Made by a program: the position numbers and the translations under genes. DNA of 64,000 nt, taken from the NCBI RefSeq assembly GCF_001424545.1, contig NZ_LMQL01000010.1, positions 486,673 through 550,672 on the forward strand, written 5' to 3'. Below are positions 21,848-30,900 of the stretch, piece after piece. Under the pieces are notes generated by a model. The model saw only the letters and a list, made by a program, of their open reading frames with translations, had not been told where the DNA came from and made no database searches. Origin of the DNA: Ramlibacter sp. Leaf400. Its GTDB lineage: Bacteria > Pseudomonadota > Gammaproteobacteria > Burkholderiales > Burkholderiaceae_C. Each line of letters begins with the position of its first letter. Within the stretch, counting starts at the first letter, position 1.

Positions 21848-22405
21848 CTAAACCTTCACGTGCTGCTTCACCCACGCCACGTACCTGTCCACCCACCCCT
21901 GCAGGAACTTGCGCGTGCTCTCCACGCCGATGGTGCCGTTCTCGCCCAGCAGGCCTTCCTTGTTCTGCACGAAGGCCTCGGGCTGGCCGAGCGTGGGCAT
22001 GTCCAGGTAGCCCAGGATGCCGCGCAGGTGCTGCTGCGCGATCGCGGTGCCGATGGCGCCGACGGAGATGCCGATGATCCCGGCCGGCTTGCCGGCGAAG
22101 GCGCTCTGGCCATAGGGCCGCGAGGCGTGGTCGATGGCGTTCTTCAGCACGCCGGGGATGGACCGGTTGTATTCGGGCGTCACGAACAGCACGCCCTGCG
22201 CGCCGCTGATCTCGCTCTTGAGCCGCCGCACCGGCTCGGCCTGCTGCTTGTCGTCGTCCTGGTTGTAGAGCGGCAGGTCGTGGATGGCGCAGTTGTGGAA
22301 GCTGAAGTCGGACGGTCCCATCTTGGCCAGCGCGTGAGCGAGCTTCTGGTTGAAGGAGTCCTTGCGCAGGCTCCCGACGATGACGGCGATCTGGTAGGTG
22401 TTCAT
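21848..22405 (-). CDS. NAD(P)H-dependent FMN reductase (flavodoxin-fold, ChrR/YieF-like)
   Basis: A 185-residue cytoplasmic flavoprotein that reduces quinones, and in some relatives chromate, with NAD(P)H. The N-terminal IAVIVGSLRKDSFNQKLA is the FMN phosphate loop. TPEYNRSIPGVLKNAIDHASRP is the conserved second flavin-binding segment, followed by GKPAGIIGISVG. I chose the ATG at 22405 because relatives start just before this beta strand; an in-frame ATG at 22432 would add nine residues, and neither has a clear ribosome-binding site. It is convergent with glgA and separated from the upstream flavoprotein gene by a REP-like repeat. Confidence 0.85.
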   Translation of the reverse strand: MNTYQIAVIVGSLRKDSFNQKLAHALAKMGPSDFSFHNCAIHDLPLYNQDDDKQQAEPVRRLKSEISGAQGVLFVTPEYNRSIPGVLKNAIDHASRPYGQSAFAGKPAGIIGISVGAIGTAIAQQHLRGILGYLDMPTLGQPEAFVQNKEGLLGENGTIGVESTRKFLQGWVDRYVAWVKQHVKV

Positions 22406-22515
22406 GAGGTTCGGTACCGGAGAAAAAGACATTCTGGGGAGCCGGACCGGCGCTGCGCGGCGGGGGAAACCTCTGGAGACCGATGTCGCAGAAATGGTGG
22501 TGGAGCGCTTTTTCG

Positions 22516-22599
22516 TCGTCCTCGCGCAGGCGGGGACCCAGGGCTTCCGGCAGCCCGCGAAGGCGGGCGCACTGGATTCCCGCCTCCGCGGGAATGACG
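22516..22599. repeat. REP-like palindromic element, copy 5
   Basis: Arms TCCTCGCGCAGGCGGGGACC and TTCCCGCCTCCGCGGGAATGACG (around its own centre), with a central GCCCGCGAAGGCGGGC hairpin. It is most like copy 4, sharing the ACCCAGGGCTT segment and the central hairpin. It ends two bases before the stop codon of the flavoprotein gene at 22602. Confidence 0.85.
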
Positions 22600-22601
22600 A
22601 C

Positions 22602-23717
22602 TTATCCCAATATCCCCACCACGTCTTCCGCCAGCGCCAGCGAACTGGTCAGCCCCGGTGACTCGATGCCGAACAGGTTGACCAGCCCGGGCACGCCGTG
22701 CAGCGCGGGGCCGTCGATGCGGAAGTCGGGCGCCTTCTCGTGCTCGCCGTGGATCTTGGGCCGCACGCCGCTGTAGCTGGGCTGCAGGCTGTCGTCGGGC
22801 AGGCCCGGCCAGTAGCGCCGCACCTCGGCATAGAAGCCGTCGGCCCGCCGCGGGTCGACCCGCCAGTCGATCTCCTCGGGCGTGCGGATGTCCAGCCACT
22901 CGATGTCGGGACCGAACTTGGCCTGGCCGCCCAGGTCCAGCGTGAGGTGCGTGCCCAGGTGCGCGTCGGCGGGCGCGGGGTAGATCAGCCGGCTGAACGG
23001 CGCCCGGCCCGACAGCGCGTAGTAGTTGCCCTTGGCGAACCACTCGCGCGGCACGAAGCGCGCATCCAGCCCCTCGAAGCGGCGCGCCAGTGCGCAGGCG
23101 TGCAGCGAGGCCGAGTTCACCAGCAGCGACGTGGCCAGCTCGGTGCCGTCGGCCAGCCGCAGCACGTGCAGGCCGCCCTCCCCCGCGGCCAGCCGCACCG
23201 AAGCCACGGCGGAGCGGAAGGCCACCATGCCGCCCTCGCGCTCCAGGTCGCCCTGCAGCGCGAGCATGAAGCCGTGGCTGTCGACGATGCCGGTGCTGGG
23301 CGAATGCAGCGCGGCGATGCAGCGCAGGGCCGGCTCCATCGCGCAGGCCTCCTCGCCTTCCAGCCACTCGACCGGCACGCCGTTGGCCGCGGCCCGCTGC
23401 TGCAGGACGCGCAGCGCCCGCACCTCGTCCTCGCTGTTGGCCACGGTGAACTTGCCGCAGCGCCGGTGGCCCACGCCGTGGCTGGCGCACAGCGCGTACA
23501 GCATCTCCTTGCCTCGTACGCACAGGCGGGCCTTGATCGAGCCCGGCGCGTAGTACAGGCCCGCATGGATGACCTCGCTGTTGCGCGAACTCACGCCCTG
23601 GCCGATGCCGCCTTCGGCTTCCAGCACCAGGGTCTCGTGCCCGGCCCGGGCCAGGGCGCGCGCCACCGCGAGCCCGACGACGCCGGCGCCGACCACGACC
23701 GCTTCGACCTGATCCAT
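22602..23717 (-). CDS. FAD-dependent oxidoreductase, L-2-hydroxyglutarate dehydrogenase-like
   Basis: A 371-residue member of the DAO flavoprotein family. The FAD-binding start is [30 protein letters not shown], with [22 protein letters not shown] following. The SRNS.VIHAG...Y segment is typical of the LhgO/L-2-hydroxyglutarate branch. The C-terminal [29 protein letters not shown] is the second FAD-binding segment. Such enzymes oxidise L-2-hydroxyglutarate and pass electrons to quinone; the exact substrate here is inferred. The predicted protein has no export signal. It is on the same strand as the FMN reductase, about 200 bp upstream of it. Confidence 0.85.
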   Translation of the reverse strand: MDQVEAVVVGAGVVGLAVARALARAGHETLVLEAEGGIGQGVSSRNSEVIHAGLYYAPGSIKARLCVRGKEMLYALCASHGVGHRRCGKFTVANSEDEVRALRVLQQRAAANGVPVEWLEGEEACAMEPALRCIAALHSPSTGIVDSHGFMLALQGDLEREGGMVAFRSAVASVRLAAGEGGLHVLRLADGTELATSLLVNSASLHACALARRFEGLDARFVPREWFAKGNYYALSGRAPFSRLIYPAPADAHLGTHLTLDLGGQAKFGPDIEWLDIRTPEEIDWRVDPRRADGFYAEVRRYWPGLPDDSLQPSYSGVRPKIHGEHEKAPDFRIDGPALHGVPGLVNLFGIESPGLTSSLALAEDVVGILG

Positions 23718-23800
23718 CCTGCCCCCCTGCGCACGCTCGCGCGACCGGCGGGCAAATTAACACAAGCTCGTGCGTTCGTGGGGCCGTTCGTGGGACCGCA

Positions 23801-24520
23801 TTACGCCTGCGGCGGGACCGGCCACGTGCGCCCGCGGGCGCGCGTCACCGGGTCCACCGCCATGAGCGCTTCCAGGATGAGGTGGGGCTCGGTCAGCAGC
23901 GGCGTCATGCACCAGCGGTCCAGCGCGTCGTTGCCCACGCGCACGGCGCCGATGTGCTGGCCGAGGTCGGCGTCGGTGGCCGGGTCGGGGTCGTAGAAGC
24001 CCAGGGCGAACCGCAGGCGCTCCACGTCCGGCTTGGCACCGGTCAGGAACGTCCAGCCCGGGCCCACACGGTTCAGCTCGCGGTAGGCCTTCAGGTCCGC
24101 GGGTCGGTCGTGCTCCGGCAGCAGCGTGATCGAGTAGATGAACACGTCGCGGCCGACGCGGTCGCCCAGCGCCTCCTGCACCGCGCGCAGGTTCTGCGTC
24201 ATCGGCGGGCAGCGCTCGCTGCACTGGGCGTACATCATGTTCACGAAGACGACGCGGCCGCGCACCAGGTCGGAATAGAAGTGGACCGGGCGGCCCTCGT
24301 GCGTGACCAGGGGAACGTCAGGGAGGCGGCCGGGCCTGCCTCGCTGGGGGTTGGCTGCCGCCACCGGGGCCGGCGCGGAGGCTTTGCCGAAGCGCCAGGC
24401 CAGTCCGGCACTGGCGGTCGCGGCGAGCGCGCCGCCCAGGACGGCCAGGCTGCCGCGGCGGCCGCCGCCCCGCGCGGGCGGTTCCGGCCGGTCTTCAGGA
24501 GTTTCAGATGCGGATGTCAT
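23801..24520 (-). CDS. SCO1/SenC family copper-binding protein
   Basis: A 239-residue thioredoxin-fold protein. A hydrophobic stretch after RRGS (about residues 24-41) should anchor or export it. The copper ligands are the pair in QCSERCPP, Cys100 and Cys104, and a histidine in LGQHIGAV. The segment SITLLPEHDRPADLKAYRE is the family's usual SI.xxP.xDxP region. SCO proteins deliver copper to cuproenzymes, mostly cytochrome oxidase. Here the gene lies 15 bp after a multicopper oxidase gene on the same strand, so it probably metallates that enzyme. This last point is inference from the pairing. Confidence 0.87.
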   Translation of the reverse strand: MTSASETPEDRPEPPARGGGRRGSLAVLGGALAATASAGLAWRFGKASAPAPVAAANPQRGRPGRLPDVPLVTHEGRPVHFYSDLVRGRVVFVNMMYAQCSERCPPMTQNLRAVQEALGDRVGRDVFIYSITLLPEHDRPADLKAYRELNRVGPGWTFLTGAKPDVERLRFALGFYDPDPATDADLGQHIGAVRVGNDALDRWCMTPLLTEPHLILEALMAVDPVTRARGRTWPVPPQA

Positions 24521-24535
24521 GGCGGTCCTCGACGG

Positions 24536-26251
24536 TCAGGCCACGATGTCCCAGCGGCCCATCATGGCGTGGTCCTCGTGGATGGTGTTGTGGCAGTGCA
24601 TGACGTACTTGCCGGTGAAGTCGCGAAAGCGCAGGAACACCCGCACGCTTTCGTTGGGCCCGATCGTGTAGACGTCCTTGCGGCCGCGCTCGTGCTCCGG
24701 CGGCTCGCGCCCGTTGCGCTGGAGGATGCGGCCTTCCTCGAAGTGGATGTGGATCGGGTGGGCCCAGCCGCCGCTCGGGTTGACCAGGTTCCAGATCTCC
24801 GCGGTGCCCACTTTGGGCGTGGCGATCGGCCGGTTGTTGAACTCGCGGTCGTTGATGGTCCAGCCCCCGCCCGAGCGGTTGAACTGGAAGTTGCGCGTGG
24901 TCACCACCTCGGACAGGGTGATGGGCGGCTGCTCGCGCAGCCGACCGGGCACCTGGCTCTCGTCCGCTGCCGCGAGCGGCTTGTCGACGATGAACTTGAG
25001 CAGCGGGTCCGGCGTGGACAGGAAGTCGTTCTCCGGCTTGCGGCCATCCAGGTGCTTGAGCCGGTTGGTCAGGATGAGCTCCGAGCCCACCGGGAACCTG
25101 GAGAAGTCCACCACGATGTCGGCGCGCTCGGCGTTGCCCAGCCTCACGTTGCTGCGCAAGAGGGGCGCCACGAGCAGGTTTCCGTCGTTGGCGATCTGCG
25201 CGAAGCTCTGGACCCGGTTCTGCCAGCGAAGCTGGAAGTCCCACACGCGCGACGTCCCCGCGGCCAGCATGCGGAAGCGGTACTTGCGGGGCTCCACGTG
25301 GAAGAACGGCTGGATCTTGCCGTTGACCAGGAACTTGTCGCCGATGAAGCCGTCGCCATTGAACTGGTCGAACATCAGGTTGCCGCCGCTGTCGAACTGC
25401 TTGTCCCCGAACATCAGCGGCACGTCGTAGGCCCCGCTGGGCAGCCGCAGCGCGCTCGGATTGCCATCGTGCTCGTTGCCCGAGTCGATCTCGTCGAAGG
25501 CCAGGAAGAACCCGGCCATGCCCCGGTAGACGTTGGGCGCGGTGAAGTCGAGGCGGTGGTCGTGGTACCAGAGGGTGCCCAGCGCCTCGCGCGGGTCGCC
25601 GATGCCGCCGAAGGCCTCCACGCCGGCGTACACCATGGGGTAGTGGTGGTCCTTGAACCTGCCGGGGCGGGTGAGGGTCGGCCCGCAGGCGGTCTCGCTG
25701 AACCAGTCGACCGGGAAGCCGTCGCTCTCGGAGGGTGTGTGCAGGTTGTGCAGGTGCACCGAGATGTCGGGCGATCCGAAGCCCTGCAGTGCATTGGGCA
25801 GCTGGTTGCGGAACCGCACCAGGATCGGCTGGCCGTAGCGGGCGTGGAAGAGCGGGCCGGGCACGCGGCCGTCGTAGCCCCACACCTCCTGCGTCGGCAG
25901 CTCCGGATGGAAGCGGTGCGAGCCCACCTTGACGTCCACGCGGTACATCAGCTGCGGCGGGAAGCGCGACCACGCCTGGTGGTCGGCCCGGCCGCACTCG
26001 TCCGCGCCGGCGATGCCGGTCGCGTCGGTGCTGACCGAGGACTCCGGCCGGATCGGCTGCTGGACCGGCAGCTCTTGGGCCCACGGCGTCGTGGGCGGGC
26101 TGGGCGGGCGGAGCGGGACCAGCGTCTGGGCGCTTCCCCGCGCCACGAAAGCGCCGGCGGCCGAGGCACCGGCCGTCTTGAGCAGCAACCGCCGCGTGGG
26201 GCTCCGCGGCGAGCCGGCGGGGCTTGGATGGAGATCCTGTCGATTGCTCAT
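24536..26251 (-). CDS. Multicopper oxidase, CotA/bilirubin oxidase-like, Tat-exported
   Basis: A 571-residue multicopper oxidase. The ATG at 26251 is preceded by GGAGG with good spacing; an in-frame ATG five codons upstream lacks one. The signal has PTRRLLLKTAGASAAGAF, a clear twin-arginine motif. Copper ligands are visible as HLHNLHTPS, WYHDHRLDF, HPIHIHFEE and the C-terminal MHCHNTIHEDHAMMGRW, which gives the type 1 site with its axial Met. Length and order match three-domain CotA-like enzymes. It should act in the periplasm on phenolic, bilirubin-like or metal substrates; which one is unknown. Its partner is the SCO-type gene 15 bp downstream. Confidence 0.9.
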   Translation of the reverse strand: MSNRQDLHPSPAGSPRSPTRRLLLKTAGASAAGAFVARGSAQTLVPLRPPSPPTTPWAQELPVQQPIRPESSVSTDATGIAGADECGRADHQAWSRFPPQLMYRVDVKVGSHRFHPELPTQEVWGYDGRVPGPLFHARYGQPILVRFRNQLPNALQGFGSPDISVHLHNLHTPSESDGFPVDWFSETACGPTLTRPGRFKDHHYPMVYAGVEAFGGIGDPREALGTLWYHDHRLDFTAPNVYRGMAGFFLAFDEIDSGNEHDGNPSALRLPSGAYDVPLMFGDKQFDSGGNLMFDQFNGDGFIGDKFLVNGKIQPFFHVEPRKYRFRMLAAGTSRVWDFQLRWQNRVQSFAQIANDGNLLVAPLLRSNVRLGNAERADIVVDFSRFPVGSELILTNRLKHLDGRKPENDFLSTPDPLLKFIVDKPLAAADESQVPGRLREQPPITLSEVVTTRNFQFNRSGGGWTINDREFNNRPIATPKVGTAEIWNLVNPSGGWAHPIHIHFEEGRILQRNGREPPEHERGRKDVYTIGPNESVRVFLRFRDFTGKYVMHCHNTIHEDHAMMGRWDIVA

Positions 26252-26610
26252 GCGACCCTCCGGCAAGGGATCCGGCGGGCGGCGCCGGCCGGGGAAGCCC
26301 GGCTCTCGCGACGCGTCGCGGTTGATGCAAATCTAGATGGCGGCTTGCCCCTGTGCCGGGGGGCCGATCGCAAGATCTGGGGAGGGAGTCAGGTAGCGGT
26401 CAGTGCGTGGCCTCGCGCGCGGCGAGCCGCTCTTCGGGTGACGGCTGCGCGGCCGGCCGCCACCCATCCATCGCGCTGCGAGTCGCGACGCGGCCCTGCG
26501 CCTTTTTCCCACCCCGTTCTAGGCGGGGCACTCACCAGGGTGGGGCACGCCCCGCGCTTGCATCCGGCAACGAAAGACCAGACTGGGTGCAAAAAAAATA
26601 AGGAGGCCGC
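26252..26610. other. Intergenic region between the multicopper oxidase and response regulator genes
   Basis: About 360 bp with no protein-like ORF. It must contain the promoter of the multicopper oxidase gene (- strand) near 26260-26340. Next to the response regulator stop there is a run of eight A (26591-26598), which reads as a T-tract after that gene on the - strand. Only a 4-bp stem (GGCC/GGCC) precedes it, so it is at best a weak terminator. Confidence 0.4.
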
Positions 26611-27414
26611 TCAGAGCAGGCCCCACGAGTTCGCGCAGCTGACGGCCTGCGCGCGCGAGCGCACGTGGAGCTTGTGGTACATGTTCTTCACGTGGGAATT
26701 GACGGTGGTGGAGCTGATGGCCAGGCGATCGCCGATCTGGCTGCTCGTCAGGCCGCTGGCGATCATGCGCAGCACCTCGTGCTCGCGCAGCGACAGCTTG
26801 ATGCGCACCACCTCGCCGGCCGGTCCCGCCACCTTCGCCGTGGCCACGCCGGCGGCCGCGGCGCCCGGGCCACGCTTGAGCAGGAGCCGGCGCGAGAGCG
26901 CGGGCGTGATCGCCGCGCCGCCGTTGGCCACCTGCAGCACCGCCTGCACGAAGCTGACGAACCACGAGTTCTTCACCACGAAGCCGGCGGCGCCCAGCTC
27001 GAAAGCGCGCACGGCGTCGTCATCCGTTTCCGACCTGGACAGCGCCACCACCTCGGCGCTCGCGTTCAGGCTGCGGGCGTGCGTGATCAGCTCGAAGCCG
27101 GCGCCGTCGGACAGCGCGACGTCCACCAGCAGCACGTCGAAGCGGATGTCGCGCACCATGCGGCGGCCATCGCGCAGGGTGCCGGCCTGGCCGGCCACGA
27201 CAGTCCGGGTGTCCCCCATCAGCTCCTGGGCGATGACGCCGCGCACGTGCGCATCGCTGTCGACGATGTGCACCCGCAGCGGCGCGCCGGGCTGGCCGCT
27301 CATGCTCTCGGGCCAGATGCAGGGGGAGTTCTTGAAGGTCGAGAATCCGCTGGACTGGGTGCGGATCGGAGCGATCGGCATTGCGCCAGTCGCCAAGCAT
27401 TCGTTTACTTCCAT
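26611..27414 (-). CDS. Response regulator with LuxR-type DNA-binding domain
   Basis: A 267-residue two-domain regulator. After about 45 residues without obvious fold, a receiver-like domain begins LRVHIVDSDAHVRGVIAQEL, with the phospho-acceptor region DVLLVDVALSDGAGFE and the lysine region FVVKNSW. The C-terminal helix-turn-helix is LSLREHEVLRMIASGLTSSQIGDRLAISSTTVNSHVKNMYHKL, given here in pieces of one motif. I prefer the ATG at 27414, which has GAGGGA nine bases upstream; ATG 27420 overlaps that site. No kinase gene is adjacent. It is divergent from the RTX peroxidase gene across about 500 bp, so it is the best candidate to control it. Confidence 0.85.
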   Translation of the reverse strand: MEVNECLATGAMPIAPIRTQSSGFSTFKNSPCIWPESMSGQPGAPLRVHIVDSDAHVRGVIAQELMGDTRTVVAGQAGTLRDGRRMVRDIRFDVLLVDVALSDGAGFELITHARSLNASAEVVALSRSETDDDAVRAFELGAAGFVVKNSWFVSFVQAVLQVANGGAAITPALSRRLLLKRGPGAAAAGVATAKVAGPAGEVVRIKLSLREHEVLRMIASGLTSSQIGDRLAISSTTVNSHVKNMYHKLHVRSRAQAVSCANSWGLL

Positions 27415-27555
27415 CGCCATTCCCTCTCGTTTACTGCTCTCTCAGGAACCGAAGGTAAGTTCATGGCTGTAGCACTGTCTGTACGCCAACGAACATTCGT
27501 AGGGAACGAGCCACGGCCGGGCAGAGCACCGTGTGCCGAATCGAATCATTACGTC

Positions 27556-27570
27556 TCACGCAGCTCGTGA
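27556..27570. promoter_or_regulatory. Palindrome TCACG-N5-CGTGA, candidate operator
   Basis: A perfect 5-bp inverted repeat with a 5-bp spacer, located between the divergent LuxR-type regulator and the RTX peroxidase gene. Its size suits a dimeric regulator, but short palindromes occur by chance, so this is only a candidate. Confidence 0.3.
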
Positions 27571-27821
27571 CGCACAACTTCTCCAGCGAAACGCAGCGAC
27601 CCGCGAGGTTCGTTGAATGACACCGCAAAGTCCTTCCTAGCGCGACCATACAGCTATCGAAAACGGAGCGTGCCGGATCGGCCACGCATAGCTTCGATCG
27701 GTGCTTGCAACACCCTTTGGAAAACATCCCGAGCATGGTCAGGCTCCGGTCAGATTGAGCGCGCGGTCGCATCGCGAGGCATGCGTCCTCCCAAGAAACG
27801 ATGGACGAAAAGTGAGGATTG

Positions 27822-27848
27822 ATGGTGGAGGGGGTCGGCTTCCACCAT
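27822..27848 (+). promoter_or_regulatory. Leader stem-loop 1 of the RTX peroxidase gene
   Basis: ATGGTGGA pairs perfectly with TCCACCAT across an 11-base loop rich in G. It lies 64 bases before the start codon and is followed four bases later by a second stem-loop. Confidence 0.5.
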
Positions 27849-27852
27849 GTGG

Positions 27853-27874
27853 TCGTCCGTCCACTTGCGGACGA
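27853..27874 (+). promoter_or_regulatory. Leader stem-loop 2 of the RTX peroxidase gene
   Basis: TCGTCCG pairs perfectly with CGGACGA across the 8-base loop TCCACTTG. It ends 26 bases before the GGAGG ribosome-binding site (27900-27904) of the peroxidase gene. There is no following T-run, so it is not a standard terminator. Confidence 0.5.
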
Positions 27875-27911
27875 AACCGTCAAACCTCACCACACCCCCG
27901 GAGGAACCGCC

Positions 27912-30900
27912 ATGGCGACGCAGTACGACTTCTTCGTGACGCTCGAAGACCTGATGTTCATCCTCAACCAGGTCAAGATCGCCGAGGCCACCACGAACCC
28001 GGACGGCACCGTCAACGGCGACGCCTTGCGCGACGCCGTGAACCCGCTGGCGCCTTTCGGCATCCGCACGGTGGATGGCACCTGGAACAGCCTGCTGCCG
28101 GGGCAGCAGTTGTACGGGTCGGCCGACACCATCATGCCCAGGCTGACCACCGGCACGCTGCTGCCGATGTACACGACGCCGGCGATCCCGGGCACGACCA
28201 TCTACATGGATGCGGAGCCGCGCATCATCAGCAACCTGATCGTCGACCAGACGGCCACCAATCCGGCCGCGGTGATCGCCGCGGACGACCGGGCCGGAGA
28301 GTCCACCTTCCCCGGGCTGGAGACGGTGCAGGTCTCCGAGAACGGCACGCTGTTCATCCCGAACCAGTCTCCCGACATCGGCCTGTCGCCTCCGTTCAAC
28401 GGCATCATGACCCTGTTCGGCCAGTTCTTCGACCACGGGCTGGACCTGCTCACGAAGGGCGGCGGCACGGTGTTCGTCCCGCTGCAGGAGGATGATCCTC
28501 TTTACGTCGCGGGCAGCCAGACCAACTTCATGGTCCTGACGCGGGCCACCACCGGCGACGTGGGCGTGGACGGCATCGCCGGCACGGCGGACGACGGGCA
28601 CATCAACACGACCACCCCGTTCGTCGACCAGAACCAGACCTACACCTCCCATCCCTCGCACCAGGTGTTCCTGCGCGAATACACGACCGACGCCTCGGGC
28701 CAGACGGTGGCCACGGGCAACCTGCTGGAAGGGCAGTACGGCGCCGCCAACTGGACCGAGGTGAAGGCGCAGGCCGCCGAGTTGCTGGGCGTGCAGCTGA
28801 CCGACGCCGACGTGTTCGACGTGCCGCTGCTGGCCACCGACCGCTACGGCGAATTCATCCGCGGCGAGAACGGCTACGTGCAGTTCGTCACCGCCGGCGG
28901 CCTGGTGGAGGCCGATCCCACTGCCAACGGCGGCCTCGGCTCCCTCGTGCCCGAGGACGCCTTCCGCACCAGCCACGCCTTCCTGGACGACATCGCGCAC
29001 GACGCCGCGCCCAGCATCTTCGACGCCGACGGCAACCCGCTCACCACCGGCGACCGGACGGTGCAGACGGCCGACAACGACGACGTCATCGGCGACGACG
29101 GCGACCCGCTGACCTACGACGACGACCTCCTGGGCCGGCACTTCGTCACCGGCGACGGGCGCGGCAACGAGAACATCGGCCTGACGGCGATCCACTCGGT
29201 CTTCCATGCGGAACACAACCGCCTGGTGGACCAGTACAAGGAGACGCTGATCGCCGACGCCATCGCCAAGCAGGACGTGACCTTCCTGAACGAATGGCTC
29301 ACGACCGGCCTGGCCACGACCGAACGCACGGCCGCGCAATGGGCGGCCCTCGGCGCCGAAGTGGCAGCCACGGCCACATGGGACGGCGAGCGCCTGTTCC
29401 AGGCCGGCCGCTTCGTCACCGAGATGGAGTACCAGCACATGGTGTTCGAGGAGTTCGCCCGCGCGGTGGCGCCCACCATCGACCCCTTCATCTTCCAGAA
29501 CTCGGCCGACATCGACCCGGCCATCGTCGAGGAGTTCGCCAACGTCGTGTACCGCTTCGGCCACTCGATGCTGACGGAGACGGTCGCGCGCACCGACGGC
29601 GACACCATGACCGACTACGACATCGGGCTGATCCAGGCTTTCCTGAACCCGGTGGAGTTCAACGTCGCCGGCGGCGTGAGCACCGCCATCGCCGACATCA
29701 TGCTGGGCATGTCCACCCAGGTGGGCAACGAGATCGACGAGTTCGTCACCGAGGCGCTGCGCAACAACCTGCTGGGCCTGCCGCTGGACCTGGCGACGAT
29801 CAACATGACGCGGGCCCGCGAGACCGCGATGCCCACCTTCAACGAGGCGCGCGAGCAGTTCTACGAGATGACGGGCGACAGCCAGTACACGCCCTACACG
29901 AGCTGGGTGGACCTGGCCCCGCACCTGAAGAACCCAGCGTCCGTCGTCAACTTCATCGCGGCGTACGGCACGCACGCCACCATCACCGCGGCCACGACGC
30001 TGGAGGAAAAGCGTGACGCCGCCAACATGCTGGTCTTCGGCCGCGCCGACCTGGACAACGACGGCAACACGACGGATCCCGGCGAGACCGCGGCCCCGAC
30101 GGATCGGCTCGCGTTCCTGAGCGGCACCGGCACCTATGCCACCGAGGCCGGCGGCGTCGACAACATCGACTTCTGGATCGGCGGCCTGGCCGAGGCGAAG
30201 CTGGAGTTCGGCGGGATGCTTGGCCCGACCTTCAACTTCGTGTTCGAGCAGCAGCTGGAGGACCTGCAGAACGGCGACCGGTTCTACTACCTGAGCCGCA
30301 CGCAGGGCCTGAACCTGCTGAACGAACTGGAAGCCAACACCTTCTCGAAGATGGTGATGCGCAACAGCGACCTGGGTGAAGACGGCACCACGGCGCACCT
30401 GCCCAGCCTGCTGTTCACCACGCCCAGCTACGTGCTGGAGATGGACCAGGCCAACCAGCGTACCGGCCTCCTCGGCCCCGACGGCCTGACGATGAACGGC
30501 GACCCGACACGCGGAGACGACATCCTCGACCTGCTCAGCCCGCTGGTCCAGCGCGCCAATGCGGCGGCCGGCTACGACGCCCGCCTGGACAAGGACGGCG
30601 ACGGCACGATGGAGTACGACGGCCTCCTGAGCTTCAACTACGACGGCGGCGACCACGTGGTCCTGGGCGGCACGAACCAGAACGACATCCTGCTCGGCGG
30701 CCGCGGCATGGACACCGTCTGGGGCGACGCCGGCAACGACTACATCGACGCGGGCGACGAGTCGGACCAGGTGCACGGCGGCGACGGCGACGACATCATC
30801 GTCGACCACGGCACGGTGGCCGGCGGCGCCGACTTCCTGCGCGGCGACAACGGCAACGACGTGATCAGCGGCGGCACCGGCAATGACCTGCTGTTCGGCG

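Larger units (their letters stand above)
27415..27911. promoter_or_regulatory. Long divergent control region upstream of the RTX peroxidase gene
   Basis: Nearly 500 bp of lower-GC DNA without a protein-like ORF separates the LuxR-type regulator from the RTX peroxidase gene. It contains a 15-bp palindrome (27556-27570) and two stem-loops close to the peroxidase start (27822-27848 and 27853-27874). I could not pick a convincing -35/-10 pair. The length suggests a long transcribed leader or several regulator sites. Confidence 0.5.

Noticed and set aside
26590..26625. Rho-independent terminator after the LuxR-type regulator at 26611
   Set aside because: There is a T-tract on the - strand, but only a 4-bp stem next to it, too weak to claim.
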